From assembly GCA_021292165.1 (NCBI GenBank), contig CM037888.1, positions 26,928,041 through 26,992,040 of the forward strand: a stretch of DNA of 64,000 nt. The letters run 5' to 3'. The notes under the pieces are model-generated. The model had not been told where the DNA came from and did not search any database. It was given only the letters and a program-made list of their open reading frames with translations. Made by a program: the position numbers and the translations under genes. The stretch is from Shinisaurus crocodilurus (Eukaryota > Chordata > Lepidosauria > Squamata > Shinisauridae). Shown here one piece after another: positions 1 to 9,871 of the stretch; positions within the stretch are counted from its first letter, which is position 1; each line of letters begins with the position of its first letter.

Positions 1-164
1 GCGAGGACAATGCCATATCTTCCTGCCATGTCGCTGTTAAGAATGAGGAGCCTGTCAGGAAAAAAAAGAGATGGCAATCCTAATTCAGCACTGACTGACA
101 TGGTTGACTATGCAGGGATTCAGACTTTTAAGAGCTAAGCACTCAGAGCCCCCCCACCCCCGGC

Positions 165-290
165 TGGGCAAATTTACCCATTTCAGTTTCCCCCACATTC
201 CATTCTTTTTAGCACCTCAAGTTCATTCCATCCTGAATATGAAGAAATGTGTGTATTTTGGTAAATTCTTATCAAAAGCAAATTAAAGCA
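165..290 (-). repeat. Family F interspersed repeat, minus copy
   Basis: Reads in reverse like the element at 39305-39452: both carry a stretch resembling CACCTCAAGTTCATTCCAT and, further on, TTTGGTAAATTCTTATC. The first 160 bases of the window show nothing recognisable. Family F has no protein and is probably a non-autonomous DNA element; class is unproven. Confidence 0.5.
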
Positions 291-514
291 AAAAAAAAAA
301 GATCAGCCATCCCTTCTGGTTACTCACCCTACATGTAAGCTATGAGAAAGTCCTTGCTTGTAGATCTGGAGGACATCACATTTTAAAGTGCCTTACCAAA
401 TGTGCAGCTGCCAGCGCTCCAGAGCTTCATGCATCTGGCCATGGAAAGAACCATAACAAAGCAGGGCCTTTCCTATCCCTAGCCAGTTTGCATCTGCCTA
501 TAATTCAAAAGGAA

Positions 515-762
515 GGCCGGGTTTATTTATTTATTTATTTATTATATTTATACCCATACTCCGCCTTTTTTCCTGCAAGGAACCCAAGGCGGCTTACATA
601 ATAATCCTCCTCCTCTCCATTTTATCTTCACAACAACCCTGTCAGGTAGGTTAGGCTGAGAGTCAGTGACTGGCCCAAAGTCACCCAGTGAGCTTCATGG
701 CCGAGCGGGGACTGGAACCTGGATCTCCCGAGTCCCAGGCCAACACTCTCACCAGTGCAATA
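515..762 (-). mobile_element. tRNA-derived SINE (Sauria-like), near full length
   Basis: In reverse it reads as a tRNA-like head with a B box (near GGGTTCTAGTCCCC in better copies), a central TGACTTTGGGCCAGTCACTG motif, CCTCACAACAACCCTG, and a 3' end AAGGCGGAGTATGGG followed by an (ATAAA)n tail. This layout matches squamate Sauria SINEs, whose 3' ends are known to be recognised by Bov-B LINE machinery; here that is only an inference by family. At least ten copies lie in the window. Confidence 0.8.
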
Positions 763-1267
763 AGGGCTGGCAAAACACAACAGAGAAGAACTCTAGGATA
801 TTTTCATGTAACTTCTTCAGAAATCAGGGTTTGTAAAAGATTCATCATGGAACACCTCAACCTCCCTCCACCCCCAGGGCTCATGGAACCAGAAGCAGTG
901 AAGGCAAAAGGCAGAAGCCAATTTGACCTCTAAGAGGCACAGTGTATGTTTTCCCAAAGGGAAACTCCAGCAAACAGGAAATGTGAGTGTTTGTGGGAGC
1001 TGGCACACAGGGTGCTTAGGGATAATCAGTTAGATCTGTGGTGGCCAGACAGAAAAACACTCAGTGTGGACCTGGTGCAACATCATTTCAAATTCACTTT
1101 GATAGGATTTTGTTTTCAGACCCTCTACCCTAGGGGCTTGGAGTAGATAGCTCCATGGCTACCTGCCAGACAGCTCCCTGTATCTATCTTAACACTTGGG
1201 TCAGTCTCCAGTCACTACCAGCTTCACATACAACTCTCCTGCATTGGACACACACACACACAAAAGT
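763..1267. other. No recognisable feature
   Basis: No repeat family or coding region recognised. A short (CA)n run lies at about 1250-1262. Frames here are short and have no family resemblance. Confidence 0.5.
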
Positions 1268-1640
1268 ATTCCAATTTAAGAATGTAAGAACACAAGAAGA
1301 ACCCTATTGGATCAGACTTAAGGTCTATCTAGTCCAGCTTTCTGCTTTCCATAGTAGCCAACCAGATGCCTTTGGGAAGCTCACAAGCAGGGTCAGAAGG
1401 CAATAGACCTCTCCTAGAGTGACTTTCCAGCAGATGGTAATCAGCGATATTTTGCACTAAATCTGGAGGCTCCGTAGAGCCATCACTCCTAAATTTAGGT
1501 GGTGAGTGGCAGCAGAAATTGAGCCATCGTCACATCCTGTGGCAGCAAATTCCATAAGTTATGTAAGCATTGTGTGAAGAAATACTTCTGCACATGACTT
1601 CTTCAGTGTATGGATTAACTATGAAGAAGGACAGTCCGGG
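1268..1640 (-). mobile_element. CR1-like LINE 3' fragment
   Basis: Begins GAACACAAGAAGAACCCTAT, a diverged version of the ACATAAGAGCCATGCTGGGTC block seen at 20730 and 38775, and continues through a region equivalent to the C-terminal reverse-transcriptase frame (AAATTCCATAAGTT, GTGTGAAGAAATACTTC). The frame is destroyed by stops. It is an old, 5'-truncated copy with the LINE 3' end at the low coordinate. Confidence 0.7.
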
Positions 1641-2267
1641 TCGCAGTCCCCCGCAGCCGCCCCCAAAAAGGAAAAAACAGTGAAAATACAGTAGCAGGAG
1701 AATTTGGGCATATCCTCATGTCTTCTCATGGATTTCACAGTTCTTCTCGTGTATGATGCAAATGATCAAATAAAAACAAGGTAACAGATAAAACAGGATC
1801 TGAATAGAACCCTCACCAGACTACAATTCCCAGAATTCTTTGAGGGATGGAATTAAAGTGGTATGAAACCTATATAGGTTTGTGGTCCAGATTTGTCACC
1901 TTGAGAAGACTTTTAGTTGGTTGATGGATAGATACTTTCATAAGCCAACCTGCTGCCTTTTTCATTCTGGCCTGAACCTCTGAGCTCCCCACACCCTCAT
2001 TCTGAACATTAAAATTGGAACCTCCAGGGGCTAACATCTCCCCCACCCCACGTGGAGTTTGGAGAGCAGGTTATACCACTTCTTCATACAATTGCACAGA
2101 GTCTGTTGATCCTTCGCATAATTCCCTTCAGAAGTTCAGATGTTTCAAGTTCACCCTTGTGGCAGTTTTGCCATGTAGACTCAACAGAAAGCAGATTTCG
2201 ATGACAAACTATTTTGATCTGTCCATAATTGTTCCATAAGAACTGCAGATTTTCTTGCACACTCACA
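1641..2267. other. Mostly unrecognised; short foldback scrap
   Basis: About 1818-1840 carries ACTACAATTCCCAGAATTCT, typical of a foldback-MITE arm, but no partner arm is present. The rest shows no repeat or gene that I recognise. Confidence 0.4.
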
Positions 2268-2358
2268 GTGCAATCCTATGCATGTCTACTCAAAAGTAAG
2301 TTCCATTTAGTTCAATGGAGCTTACTCCCAGATATATAGCTATAGAATTGCAGCCTTT
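2268..2358 (+). mobile_element. Family B MITE
   Basis: Starts GTGCAATCCTATGCATG and ends with the inverse of it in decayed form (ATAGAATTGCAGCC). The middle is the family B signature: AAGTAAGTTCCATTTAGTTC followed by its near-inverse. About 90 bp and non-coding. Flanks in several copies suggest a TTAA target (piggyBac or Kolobok type), which is inference. Confidence 0.8.
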
Positions 2359-2535
2359 ATTCTGTGTTTGTGTGGGGATGCGAGGGAGGGAGGAGGATAT
2401 GATAATGCTAGTGGAGTTTTAAGTTATGTAGATTTTCTAACATTTAAGATAAGGGGGGAAAGTATTCTTTAGAATCTGATCTATCACCATAGATCATAGA
2501 AGGACCTTGGGAAGGGTGGAGGAAGGAGGAGAGCG

Positions 2536-2599
2536 AAATGTTGGGGATTGCTAAAAGAGCTGGGAGAGGATAGTATGAGATGTTATCTCTCCCCTCTTG
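2536..2599 (+). repeat. 64-bp repeat, arm 1 of a distant inverted pair
   Basis: This segment matches the reverse complement of 4668-4731 at 62 of 64 positions (mismatches only at two bases in the TATGAGAT region). Neither arm belongs to a repeat family recognised elsewhere in the window. Similarity stops sharply at both ends. Confidence 0.85.
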
Positions 2600-2724
2600 C
2601 GTTTGCAAGCACAGCAGAGCAGACCCCAACTACAGCAGAAAAAAATGTGAGCGTGTGGAGCTGCTGGTTAGAAAACAGCGTTAGCATTTAGTCTTTACAG
2701 GCTGCCCTTCTGGGCAGACTGGGG

Positions 2725-2894
2725 GCTTGTTCGCACGACACGGGAACCGCAAGTCCCCCGCGGTTCCCGTGTCGTGTGCACGCCGACCGGGGGTGCCCCC
2801 GCGGGACAGCCACGGGCGGGACGCACGCAAAGTGACCATGGTCGGTAGAGGGGTAAGCCCCTACCGCGTGTGGTCACCCTGCCGTCCGAACAGC
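2725..2894. repeat. GC-rich double-hairpin element
   Basis: Two strong hairpins lie head to tail. The first has a perfect 17-bp stem (2734-2750 with 2760-2776) and a 9-base loop. The second (about 2832-2875) has outer stem GTGACCA/TGGTCAC and an inner stem around GGGG/CCCC. The ends GCTTGTTCGCACGAC and GTCCGAACAGC are imperfect inverted repeats of each other. It looks like a non-autonomous DNA transposon, rich in CpG, with no coding frame. Confidence 0.6.
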
Positions 2895-3115
2895 AATATT
2901 TGCTTCGGCTATTGGGTGGTATAAAATGTAATAAAGAAATAAATTTGCGCGTCTTTGGGGGGGGGGGAGTCTTCCTTCTTTTCCTTTTCCCTCCCCGCCC
3001 TTTTCTTAGAAAGATCTAAGAAACGGGTTTTATATATTGGGAGAAGGCGGGGAGCAGAATCCACCCCACCCCGGGGTTATTGGGAATGGCAATGTGATCG
3101 ACACGGAGAGAAAAA
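2895..3115. other. No recognisable feature
   Basis: Contains a G run at about 2958-2967 and a pyrimidine-rich stretch after it. No repeat or gene recognised. Confidence 0.4.
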
Positions 3116-3116
3116 T

Positions 3117-3236
3117 GCCTAGCTGCGATCCTATAATATACGCCTTTGTCTGTCTACCCAAAGGTAAGCCCTCTGAGTTCCCTGGAGTTCCCGTTGAGTT
3201 CCCTGGAGCAAAGCGAGTATAGGATTGCAGCCTAGT
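3117..3236 (-). mobile_element. Family B MITE, diverged
   Basis: Shows CTGCGATCCTATAATATAC at one end and GTATAGGATTGCAGCCTAG at the other, with a decayed AAGGTAAGCCCTCTGAGTTC middle. A short internal duplication of GAGTTCCCTGGAG is present. Confidence 0.6.
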
Positions 3237-3359
3237 AAAGGCGCAATCCTATGCATGCTTAGACGCGGGTGGGGGGAGGGTCCTACAACTCCTAGCATTG
3301 CTGACTGGGGAGTGCTGGGAATTGTAGGACTTTTTTCTCCTGCTAAACGTGCACAGGAG
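3237..3359. mobile_element. Family A foldback MITE
   Basis: Begins GCGCAATCCTATGCATGCTTAGA and contains the palindromic core TCCTACAACTCCTAGCAT / GTGCTGGGAATTGTAGGA. The right terminus is decayed. Directly abuts the preceding family B copy. Confidence 0.75.
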
Positions 3360-4200
3360 TTGTTCTTCTAATTCTTACCGGTTTTCCCCACTCAACCTAT
3401 TTTCCGATCGCCCTCCCCTTACTCTCTCACACGCGCGCGCGCGCACACACACACACACACCAGCCTCTAAGACCTGCCGCTGAGTTAAATTATGATCCAA
3501 AGACTTTGGGGTGGGAACAATCAATCAGGATACCTGGGGTAGTGTGTAATGTGTCTGCTCTTGGCAGCGGGGGGAAACCGCCCCCGATCGTGGTCCCCCA
3601 GTAGGTTAAATAAATATGATACTAGAAGACCAAACCGAGAGGATCAGATGGCAGCCTCCGTCAGCTGTTGATAAAGTACAATCTTCCTTTAATACACGCT
3701 GGGAAAGTTATTTAACACTTACCCAACAAAAAAAAAGAGAGAGAGGAGGAGGAGGAGGAGGAAAGGAGGAGAAAACACACAATTGGTTTTCTCTGCGTCT
3801 CTCTTAGGTAAAGTGAGAGCAGGGAAGCGTTCTTTTGAAAGCGTCACCCTTTTGAAAAGGCAAAGCTAGAGAGCGATCTCTCCCTCTCCCTCTCTTTCCT
3901 GGGGAAGATTGCACAAGAGGGCTTTATTAGGAAATCACACACTTGATAGGGAAGTTAACACGGCGGTGGACGGATAGATAGTAGCAAGGCGAGGGACATA
4001 CTGTTAATGTGAGAGAGGGGGGCGGGCGGGGCTGCCGTTACCTATTGGCAGACCGATAGATATCCCTTTGTTGTAAAGGGACTTACGATTTTGTCGGATT
4101 GATTTGTAGCGCAATGAGTCTGCCAAGGTGGATCGCTTAGCATCCGGATGGAGGGATAGACAAAGAAATCATTTCGCAGGAAAGAGGGCTTCAGAGCGTT
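3360..4200. other. Mostly unique DNA with compound microsatellite
   Basis: A (CG)n(CA)n tract spans about 3428-3460, and a purine tract rich in GGA lies at about 3738-3770. Otherwise no repeat or gene recognised. The direct neighbourhood is moderately CpG-containing (for example 3950-4035). Confidence 0.4.
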
Positions 4201-4204
4201 GTTG

Positions 4205-4332
4205 AACCCGCTTCACGCGCGCTGGTGGCCTTCACAACAATCCTGTAAGATAGGTCAGTTATATTATCCCCATTTTACAGTTGCGGGACCGAGGCTACAG
4301 GGAGGCGGTGGCTTGTCTAAGACTTCATGTGA
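4205..4332 (-). mobile_element. MIR-like ancient SINE fragment
   Basis: Contains CACAACAATCCTGTAAGATA, then ATTATCCCCATTTTACAG and GGCTACAGGGAGGCGGTGGCTTGTCTAA, the order typical of the MIR/CORE-SINE core and tail in reverse. Strongly diverged, as expected for an old family. Confidence 0.65.
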
Positions 4333-4336
4333 GTAA

Positions 4337-4469
4337 GGGCGCAATCCTAGGCATGTTTAGACAGAACAAAAAAGTCCTACAACTCCCAGCATTCCCCAGC
4401 ATGGCTGGAGGATGCTGGGAGTTGTAGGACTTCCCCCTCCCCTGTCTAAACATGCTTAGGATTGCGCCC
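4337..4469. mobile_element. Family A foldback MITE, near complete
   Basis: A 133-bp almost perfect palindrome: terminal GGGCGCAATCCTAGGCATG and CATGCTTAGGATTGCGCCC, core CCTACAACTCCCAGCAT and its inverse. Flanked by GTAA and GTAG, compatible with a decayed four-base target duplication. No protein coding potential. Confidence 0.85.
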
Positions 4470-4507
4470 GTAGAGGCTGATGGGGAAGCTTGAGCCTCTT
4501 CCACAGC

Positions 4508-4640
4508 TTGCAGCGCAATCCTGTGCATGTTTACTCGGGAGTAAGCCCCCACCATGTTCAGTGGAGTCGAGCCCCAAACAGCGCGATCCTGTCTACTCAG
4601 AGTTCAATCCCAGGAAAGTTGGCATGGGATTGCACCCTGG
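4508..4640 (+). mobile_element. Family B MITE, diverged
   Basis: GCGCAATCCTGTGCATGTTT followed by ACTCGGGAGTAAGCCCCCA and a second, decayed half ending GGGATTGCACCCTGG. Confidence 0.7.
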
Positions 4641-4667
4641 ATGTATTTAGTGTAGCGGATGTGCAGT

Positions 4668-4731
4668 CAAGAGGGGAGAGATAATATCTCATAATATCCT
4701 CTCCCAGCTCTTTTAGCAATCCCCAACATTT
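4668..4731 (-). repeat. 64-bp repeat, arm 2 of a distant inverted pair
   Basis: Reverse complement of 2536-2599 at 62 of 64 positions. The high-coordinate end abuts a TAGGATTGCA motif belonging to the next family B copy, which may hint at how the copy arrived. Confidence 0.85.
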
Positions 4732-4915
4732 AGGATTGCACGCCTGTGAGTGTTTCCTCCGAAGGTAAGCCCACCTCCTCGTGTTGTGTGCTGCGGCTTA
4801 CATGCAGGAGAGCGTGGGTGGCCTTGGATCAGCCTTCTTGGCCGAACCAACCTAGGCGTGCTTACCTGAGAGCGAGCCCCAGTGGGACTCACTTCCGAGG
4901 AAACATACACTGGAA
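4732..4915 (-). mobile_element. Family B MITE fragments
   Basis: Starts TAGGATTGCACGCCTGTGAG and holds two decayed halves, AAGGTAAGCCCACCTCC and CGTGCTTACCTGAGAGCGAG followed by CCCAGTGGGACTCACTTC. Confidence 0.55.
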
Positions 4916-5079
4916 CATAACTTCCCGACTCGGTGGGCCACCACCATGCTAAAGTTCGCAGTTAGACAGAATGGTGTGCCACATCACGATGGAGTGCCCG
5001 CTTCGGCGTACGGCGTGCGAACATGCACTTTTTAGCACGCATTTAGCACAGTTCAAGTGGCACCTCCCCCTGCGAGTGC

Positions 5080-5160
5080 GAAGGCAGTTGCAGTCCCCGT
5101 GACTTGCCCAAGACTACCTAAAGGGTCTTCGGAGATGAGTGGGGAGCCAGACCCCCTTTT
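5080..5160 (+). mobile_element. MIR-like SINE fragment
   Basis: GTGACTTGCCCAAGACTACC followed by GATGAGTGGGGAGCCAGA is the conserved MIR core (plus orientation). Short and diverged. Confidence 0.5.
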
Positions 5161-5189
5161 CAGCTGCCGTGTGTACCTTCCCCCACCCG

Positions 5190-5242
<53 letters not shown>

Positions 5243-5324
5243 TGTCCGACATGGAGAGATTAGAGAAAGTCAGAGCGGCGGATGCACTGACTATAAGTTA
5301 GGCGCTACAGGCATATGTGTGCGC

Positions 5325-5359
<35 letters not shown>

Positions 5360-5390
5360 TGAGAGAGAGAGAGAGAGAGAGAGAGATCAT
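5190..5390. repeat. Compound (GA)n - (GT)n - (GA)n microsatellite
   Basis: (GA)n at about 5191-5237, then unique DNA, then (GT)n at about 5323-5357 running straight into (GA)n to about 5386. The apparent Arg-Glu repeats in translation are a by-product. Confidence 0.95.
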
Positions 5391-5985
5391 TTCACAAAGC
5401 AAGTACTGAAATGTTCAAGAGATGTTTGGAAGATAACCGTTGCATTTATTTCAATTGCTTGGAGTGTATTGAAGAATGCATGTAAGACAAGTGAAAAAAG
5501 GAAAAGCTTAACTTGAGAGAGAGAGAGAGAGACTATCCAGACAAAATTAAACACTTCGTTGCAATGGGAGAGTTAAGCACCTTCTCCCAAAGAGCTCACC
5601 TTGGACTTCTGTAGCTGGATCGTGCCCTAAGTTTCCAGGCACTTTGGCAAGTTAAAAAGGAACGCTAGCTTCTCTGCCTCCACTCCCCACCCGCCCACTC
5701 GCAATTTCGGATCTGTGTGAAAGGACCCGGAGACTGGTGAACCCCGTCAAGTAAGCGCGCAGCGCACCCCCATAAAATGCGCGCACTTACCGCGTGGGCC
5801 CCGTTTCCCGTGCGTGCTGCTGCTGCTGCCGTTTGCTGTAGCGTAGCTAATCCTGTACGCTTTGGTTGGCACCGCGCTCCGTCTAACCTGGGAACTGGAG
5901 TTCGTCGTGTTATTTGGTGGTTGCAGCAGCAGCAGCAGCAGCAGCAGCAACTCACCTGAAATGACTGAGAAATGCAGAAGTGAAT
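5391..5985. other. Unrecognised DNA with (CAG)n tract
   Basis: A (GA)n tract at about 5515-5532 and a (CAG)n tract at 5924-5949. The CAG tract is just upstream of a LINE tail. Translations giving poly-Gln, poly-Ser or poly-Leu have no supporting exon structure. About 5740-5890 is CpG-containing. Confidence 0.5.
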
Positions 5986-6325
5986 GGTCTCTAAGTGAGG
6001 TCACTGGATGGCAGGCTCCCGGTGGTTCCACGTGGATCTATGGCCCCAGAAGAGCCTTCAGTGTGGTGGCTCCACTTCTCTGGAACTCCCTGCCTCTGCA
6101 GCTCAGGCTGGCTCCTCCGGCACTGTGTTGTTTTCGGCCTCCTGAAAACATCTATATTTCAAGAAGCCTTCCTTGACTGTCTAGCCCCTGTTTTATTGAT
6201 ATCCCGTATTTTAACGTATTGTTTTAGTCTTTTATCTTTTTCATTGGTCACCGCTCTGGAATCTGTTTAGATGCCGAGCAGTATATAAATGTTGTAAATA
6301 AATAAATTAATAATAATAATAATTA
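5986..6325 (+). mobile_element. L2-like LINE 3' end
   Basis: Encodes the decayed C-terminal signature of L2-type reverse transcriptase proteins (R-A-F-S-V-V-A-P-L-L-W-N-S-L-P), followed by an untranslated region with CACCGCTCTGGAATCTGTTT and GAGCAGTATATAAATGTTGT and an (AAT)n tail. 5'-truncated. A (GGT)n tract follows at 6345-6368. Confidence 0.8.
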
Positions 6326-6520
6326 AGTAGGAGACACACGTGCTTGGTGGTGGTGGTGGTGGTGGTGGGTTTATATTACTGCTCGAAAACATCACTTGGA
6401 GGTCCAGATAGAAATGAGCATATTCTCTGCTTTGCTCCCTGCTAAGAAGGCTTTGTCCGCATGACCAATCGTAATTAATTCTAACCACTGATAACGTTCA
6501 CATTATTGTGTATATGGTGC
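6326..6520. other. Microsatellite and unrecognised DNA
   Basis: (GGT)n at about 6345-6368; the remainder shows nothing that I recognise. Confidence 0.5.
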
Positions 6521-6682
6521 CATCAGTGTTCCAGGTATTTCACGTACTGCTTTCAGTAATCCTTACCAAAAAAACACAACCCTGTAAAGTAGGCCAGGAA
6601 TAGTATCTCCCTCTTGGGGACAAAGCGGAGCAGGTGGAGGCTGAGCAGTAGTGAATTTATGGCCAATTTCCTAGTTCGCCAC
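6521..6682 (-). mobile_element. MIR-like SINE fragment
   Basis: GTGTTCCAGGTATTTCACGT, ACACAACCCTGTAAAGTAGG and GAATAGTATCTCCCTCTTGG follow the order of a MIR core and 3' half read in reverse. Heavily diverged; a weakly supported call. Confidence 0.45.
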
Positions 6683-6685
6683 TTA

Positions 6686-6829
6686 GGGCGCAATCCTGCG
6701 CATGTTTAGACACAAAAAAGTCCTGCAACTCCCAGCATGCCCCAGCCAGCTGGCTGGGGAATGCTGGGAGTTGTTTAGGCAGGAGGGGGGAAAGGTCCTA
6801 CATGCATAGGATTGCACCCTTAGGCTCTT
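6686..6829. mobile_element. Family A foldback MITE
   Basis: GGGCGCAATCCTGCGCATG to CATGCATAGGATTGCACCC, with core CAACTCCCAGCATGCCCCAG and inverse. The right arm carries a short extra segment (GGCAGGAGGGGGGAAAGG). Flanks are CTTA and TTAG. Confidence 0.85.
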
Positions 6830-7035
6830 GGTCTGGGTGCTAGAAAACATACAAAATCACAGGAAAAAGTAGGGTACTTCAGTGGGTCTGTATCCCTAAA
6901 CCAGTTTATTTGGAAGCCAGCCTCACTAAATCGACAAGAAATTCCAGATCAGTGTTTTCAGGGGCAAAAGGAACCTAGGAGCTAGGACGCAAAATTACCT
7001 ATGTCCTGTGGTTTCTGCCATCCAAGTACTTGAAG
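6830..7035. other. No recognisable feature
   Basis: No repeat family or coding region recognised. Confidence 0.4.
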
Positions 7036-7480
7036 ATATTCATAAATCACAAACCCATTTATACAGCGATTACCACCGCATTCCTGAAGGGCCGTCTGCT
7101 TTCTCAGCCTTAAGACGGGCATCTGAGGCCCTGCTCACTGGCCTGGTTCACACACTGAGAACTTGTAGACTGACAGGACTCGGGGACAGGGCTTTTTCTG
7201 TGGTGGGCCCCCATCTCTGGAATATCCTCCCCCAGGGAAATAAGTATGGCTCCCTCCTTGTTGGCTTTTTGTTTTTATGATTTATGGATGCTGTAACAGT
7301 TTTAGCCGCTGTTGGTATCTTCACATTCTTGTTTTATCTGCTGCTGCAGCTATTTTTATTTGATTGTTTAATCTGATCGATTTATGTGCTATTGCTATTT
7401 TAATATGGGATTGATTTGTGAAATTTTGTTTTACCGACTATTGTCAACCACCTTGGGATGGTCATTTAGCCCAAAAGGTT
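7036..7480 (+). mobile_element. L2-like LINE 3' end
   Basis: Decayed C-terminal LINE frame with G-D-R-A-F-S-V-V-G-P-H-L-W-N-I-L-P, then an AT-rich untranslated region ending CAACCACCTTGGGATGGTCA, a motif shared with other L2-like tails here. 5'-truncated. Confidence 0.75.
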
Positions 7481-7544
7481 CTAAAAAAAAAGTTAATTAT
7501 TTCATTACAAGTCTACGCAGAAGTAAGTCCCTTTGCGTTAAGCT

Positions 7545-7648
7545 GGGGACTTACTTACATGCTGCAATCCTACCCACACTTACCTGGGAGTAAGCCCCAT
7601 TGAGCTCAGTAGAACTTATGAGCAGACATGCATAGGATTGCACTGTTA
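7545..7648 (-). mobile_element. Family B MITE
   Basis: GCTGCAATCCTACCCACACTT, AAGCCCCATTGAGCTCAGTAG, and terminal CATGCATAGGATTGCACTG. A further decayed half (AGAAGTAAGTCCCTTTGCG) lies at about 7516-7555. Confidence 0.85.
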
Positions 7649-8066
7649 TGAATATTGGAAGTGGGACTCGTTCATATAGAGGATATATGATTGTGATGCG
7701 TTTTTGCTTTCATCTTCTTGCATCAGGGCTTGAGACATTGTTAGACTGGCAAAAGAATATTCTCCAAACTTGGGAGAATTTTATCCTTCCTCTTCCCCCT
7801 CAGAAAAGCAAAGCAAAACAAAAACAAAAAAAAAAGATCTTGGAAGAATATTCTAAAAGTGCGTTTGACTGAAATCAAGAGAGAGGCTTCTTTTTCCAAG
7901 TAAATGAATCCAAAGGGGCACACAATTCTCCGTTCTTGTCCCTGTTATTCTCTTCTGAATTTTTAGATGGCCCGACCCAGTATAGAACTAGAAGATAATT
8001 TCGGCACTGGAACATGAACTAGTGAAGTACTTGAACCACTCATGGCATGTTTAAAAGACAACAACA
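7649..8066. other. No recognisable feature
   Basis: AT-rich with an A-rich tract at about 7803-7834. No repeat or gene recognised. Confidence 0.4.
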
Positions 8067-8068
8067 AC

Positions 8069-8117
<49 letters not shown>
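8067..8117. repeat. (TCA)n microsatellite
   Basis: About 16 uninterrupted ATC/TCA units preceded by a short (AAC)n. Confidence 0.95.
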
Positions 8118-8904
8118 GTGCATGGGTACAGAGTAACGTTAAGACCAATTGCTGCCCCGAAGAACTTCCAATGTAAATGGTAAAATACCTGTATTCATTT
8201 GAATGGGGCATTCAAGTTGGGGGGGGGATCAATCTCCGCTGAAAAATCTGGAAAATGCCCCCTCAAAAGACAACAACCTTTTACACCTGAGTAACTGTAG
8301 GTCCAGCGTTTTCTATAAAATAAAATAGATATGTTCTGCTTCAAAAACAACAACAAACCCCTTTTCAAGCTTGGCTTAACCTTGGTTGGAAAATGGGAGC
8401 GGGGTTTGAGAACTCTAGTTGATCCACTTCGAATAACAACTTGACTCGGAAGTCAGTTAACCCAAAGTATTTGAGCTTGAAACAGACTGAGCCCTCCCCT
8501 TTCAACCTGCAAGACTTAAACCAGTATATAATGCGAGTTTCAAACCTACGCCAATTGCAATAATATACATTCGATTTCTCCTCATCATCTATTTCTCGTT
8601 AACAACACTTCGTTCTCTGCTGTCAACCCAATCCGAATTACAGCACCGTGTCATCTGAAGGGTTGGATTGGGGAGGGGGGGGACTGCGATGTTTCATTGA
8701 AATCTCCCCCAAACCACAATGAGCCCCCCCAAAAAAAGTTTCAAATCAAAGTCTACTATGGGACTAATTAGTCTCGTTGGTGTAAATTCAGTTTAAGGTA
8801 CGTTGTGGGTGAAAATCAAAGCGGAGTAACCAGAAACCGGCTGATCCCCAAAAATATTGACAGAAGGGTTAGTTTGGGGAAAGGTCCCCCATGAAGTTTG
8901 TAAG
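8118..8904. other. Unique-looking DNA
   Basis: No interspersed repeat, exon or RNA gene recognised. Short homopolymer G runs at about 8219-8227 and 8675-8682. Confidence 0.4.
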
Positions 8905-8996
8905 GCTGGCACCCTATACCCACTTACCGAGGAGTCGAGTCCCATTGAACCCAATGGGGCTTACTTCTGAGTAGACAGGGATAGGTGAAGTTGTAA
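8905..8996 (-). mobile_element. Family B MITE
   Basis: GGCACCCTATACCCACTTAC, TCCCATTGAACCCAATGGGG, TTACTTCTGAGTAGACAGGG: family B internal palindrome with decayed termini. Confidence 0.75.
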
Positions 8997-9437
8997 AGGA
9001 GTTCGGAATTGGGGTGGGTAGGTGAGGACTGCTGAAGTCCCCAAAACTTTGGCTGTAGCCCGAATTAGTAATTCAAGTTAACCTGTTGTTCAAGTTAATT
9101 TCCGGACAACTGAAAGGTGCTAAAGGAATAGAACAGTCGTCCTTCGATGCCCCCGCCCCCTACTCACCAAAACCCAACTCTTTATAAGACCCTCAGATTT
9201 CAAGGACAGCGCTCCGCACGGGCGTAAGATCGCTTCCCTTGAAATCAAGACGGCCTAAAAGACCCTAGGGGAGGGTGCCTCCAAGTCAACCTGTTAGGGG
9301 TTGTTGTTTTTTAGGGGGGAGACTGTCTTGTAACAAAAAGTCCCTTCAGATATAGATAGATAGATAGATAGATAGATTTAAAATCCCCGATCCCTTTCCG
9401 GAATGGAAAGAAAGTTTCGAGACTCGAAAGACTCGAG
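8997..9437. other. No repeat except (GATA)n
   Basis: A (GATA)n tract spans about 9350-9377. The remainder has no feature that I recognise. Confidence 0.5.
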
Positions 9438-9530
9438 CCGTAATCTTAGGCACAGTTACTTGGGAGTAAATCCCACTGAACTCGGTAGGACTCCTCCAGA
9501 GTAAACATGTATAGAACCGGGCTGCACATC
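9438..9530 (-). mobile_element. Family B MITE
   Basis: CCGTAATCTTAGGCACAGTT, GGGAGTAAATCCCACTGAAC, and GAGTAAACATGTATAGAACC: an end-to-end but diverged family B copy. Confidence 0.75.
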
Positions 9531-9838
9531 TCATAATAAGACAAGAGAAGCGACCCATTCAGAGATGATAACGCACTTCCGAGCCCGCCCAAACCCCCCA
9601 GTGCGGTTTCATTGTCTAAATTTCTGCGAACGGCTAGATGTACAACAACTGATTTTTTAAAAAAGATGAAAGGAACTCGTTTCACACCTTCTGTTGCCAA
9701 ATTCTGTAGAGCACGGTTGGGGCCCGAAAATCTACTACTGTTAGATCTCTGGATGATTTACAGCAGATCTCCGAGTTTGGTTTGCTTTAATTTTTTTTAC
9801 GCCCAATAGTTTAACAATAGCAACTAAAATTGAAAGGG

Positions 9839-9871
<33 letters not shown>

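Noticed and set aside
5139..5516. 125-codon frame with Arg-Glu and Cys-Val repeats
   Set aside because: Translation of (GA)n and (GT)n microsatellites.
5777..5959. Frame ending in a poly-Gln run from (CAG)n
   Set aside because: The CAG tract is short and there is no exon structure; not evidence for a triplet-repeat gene.
8067..8117. Direct-repeat array such as a CRISPR
   Set aside because: It is a trinucleotide microsatellite without spacers, in vertebrate DNA.
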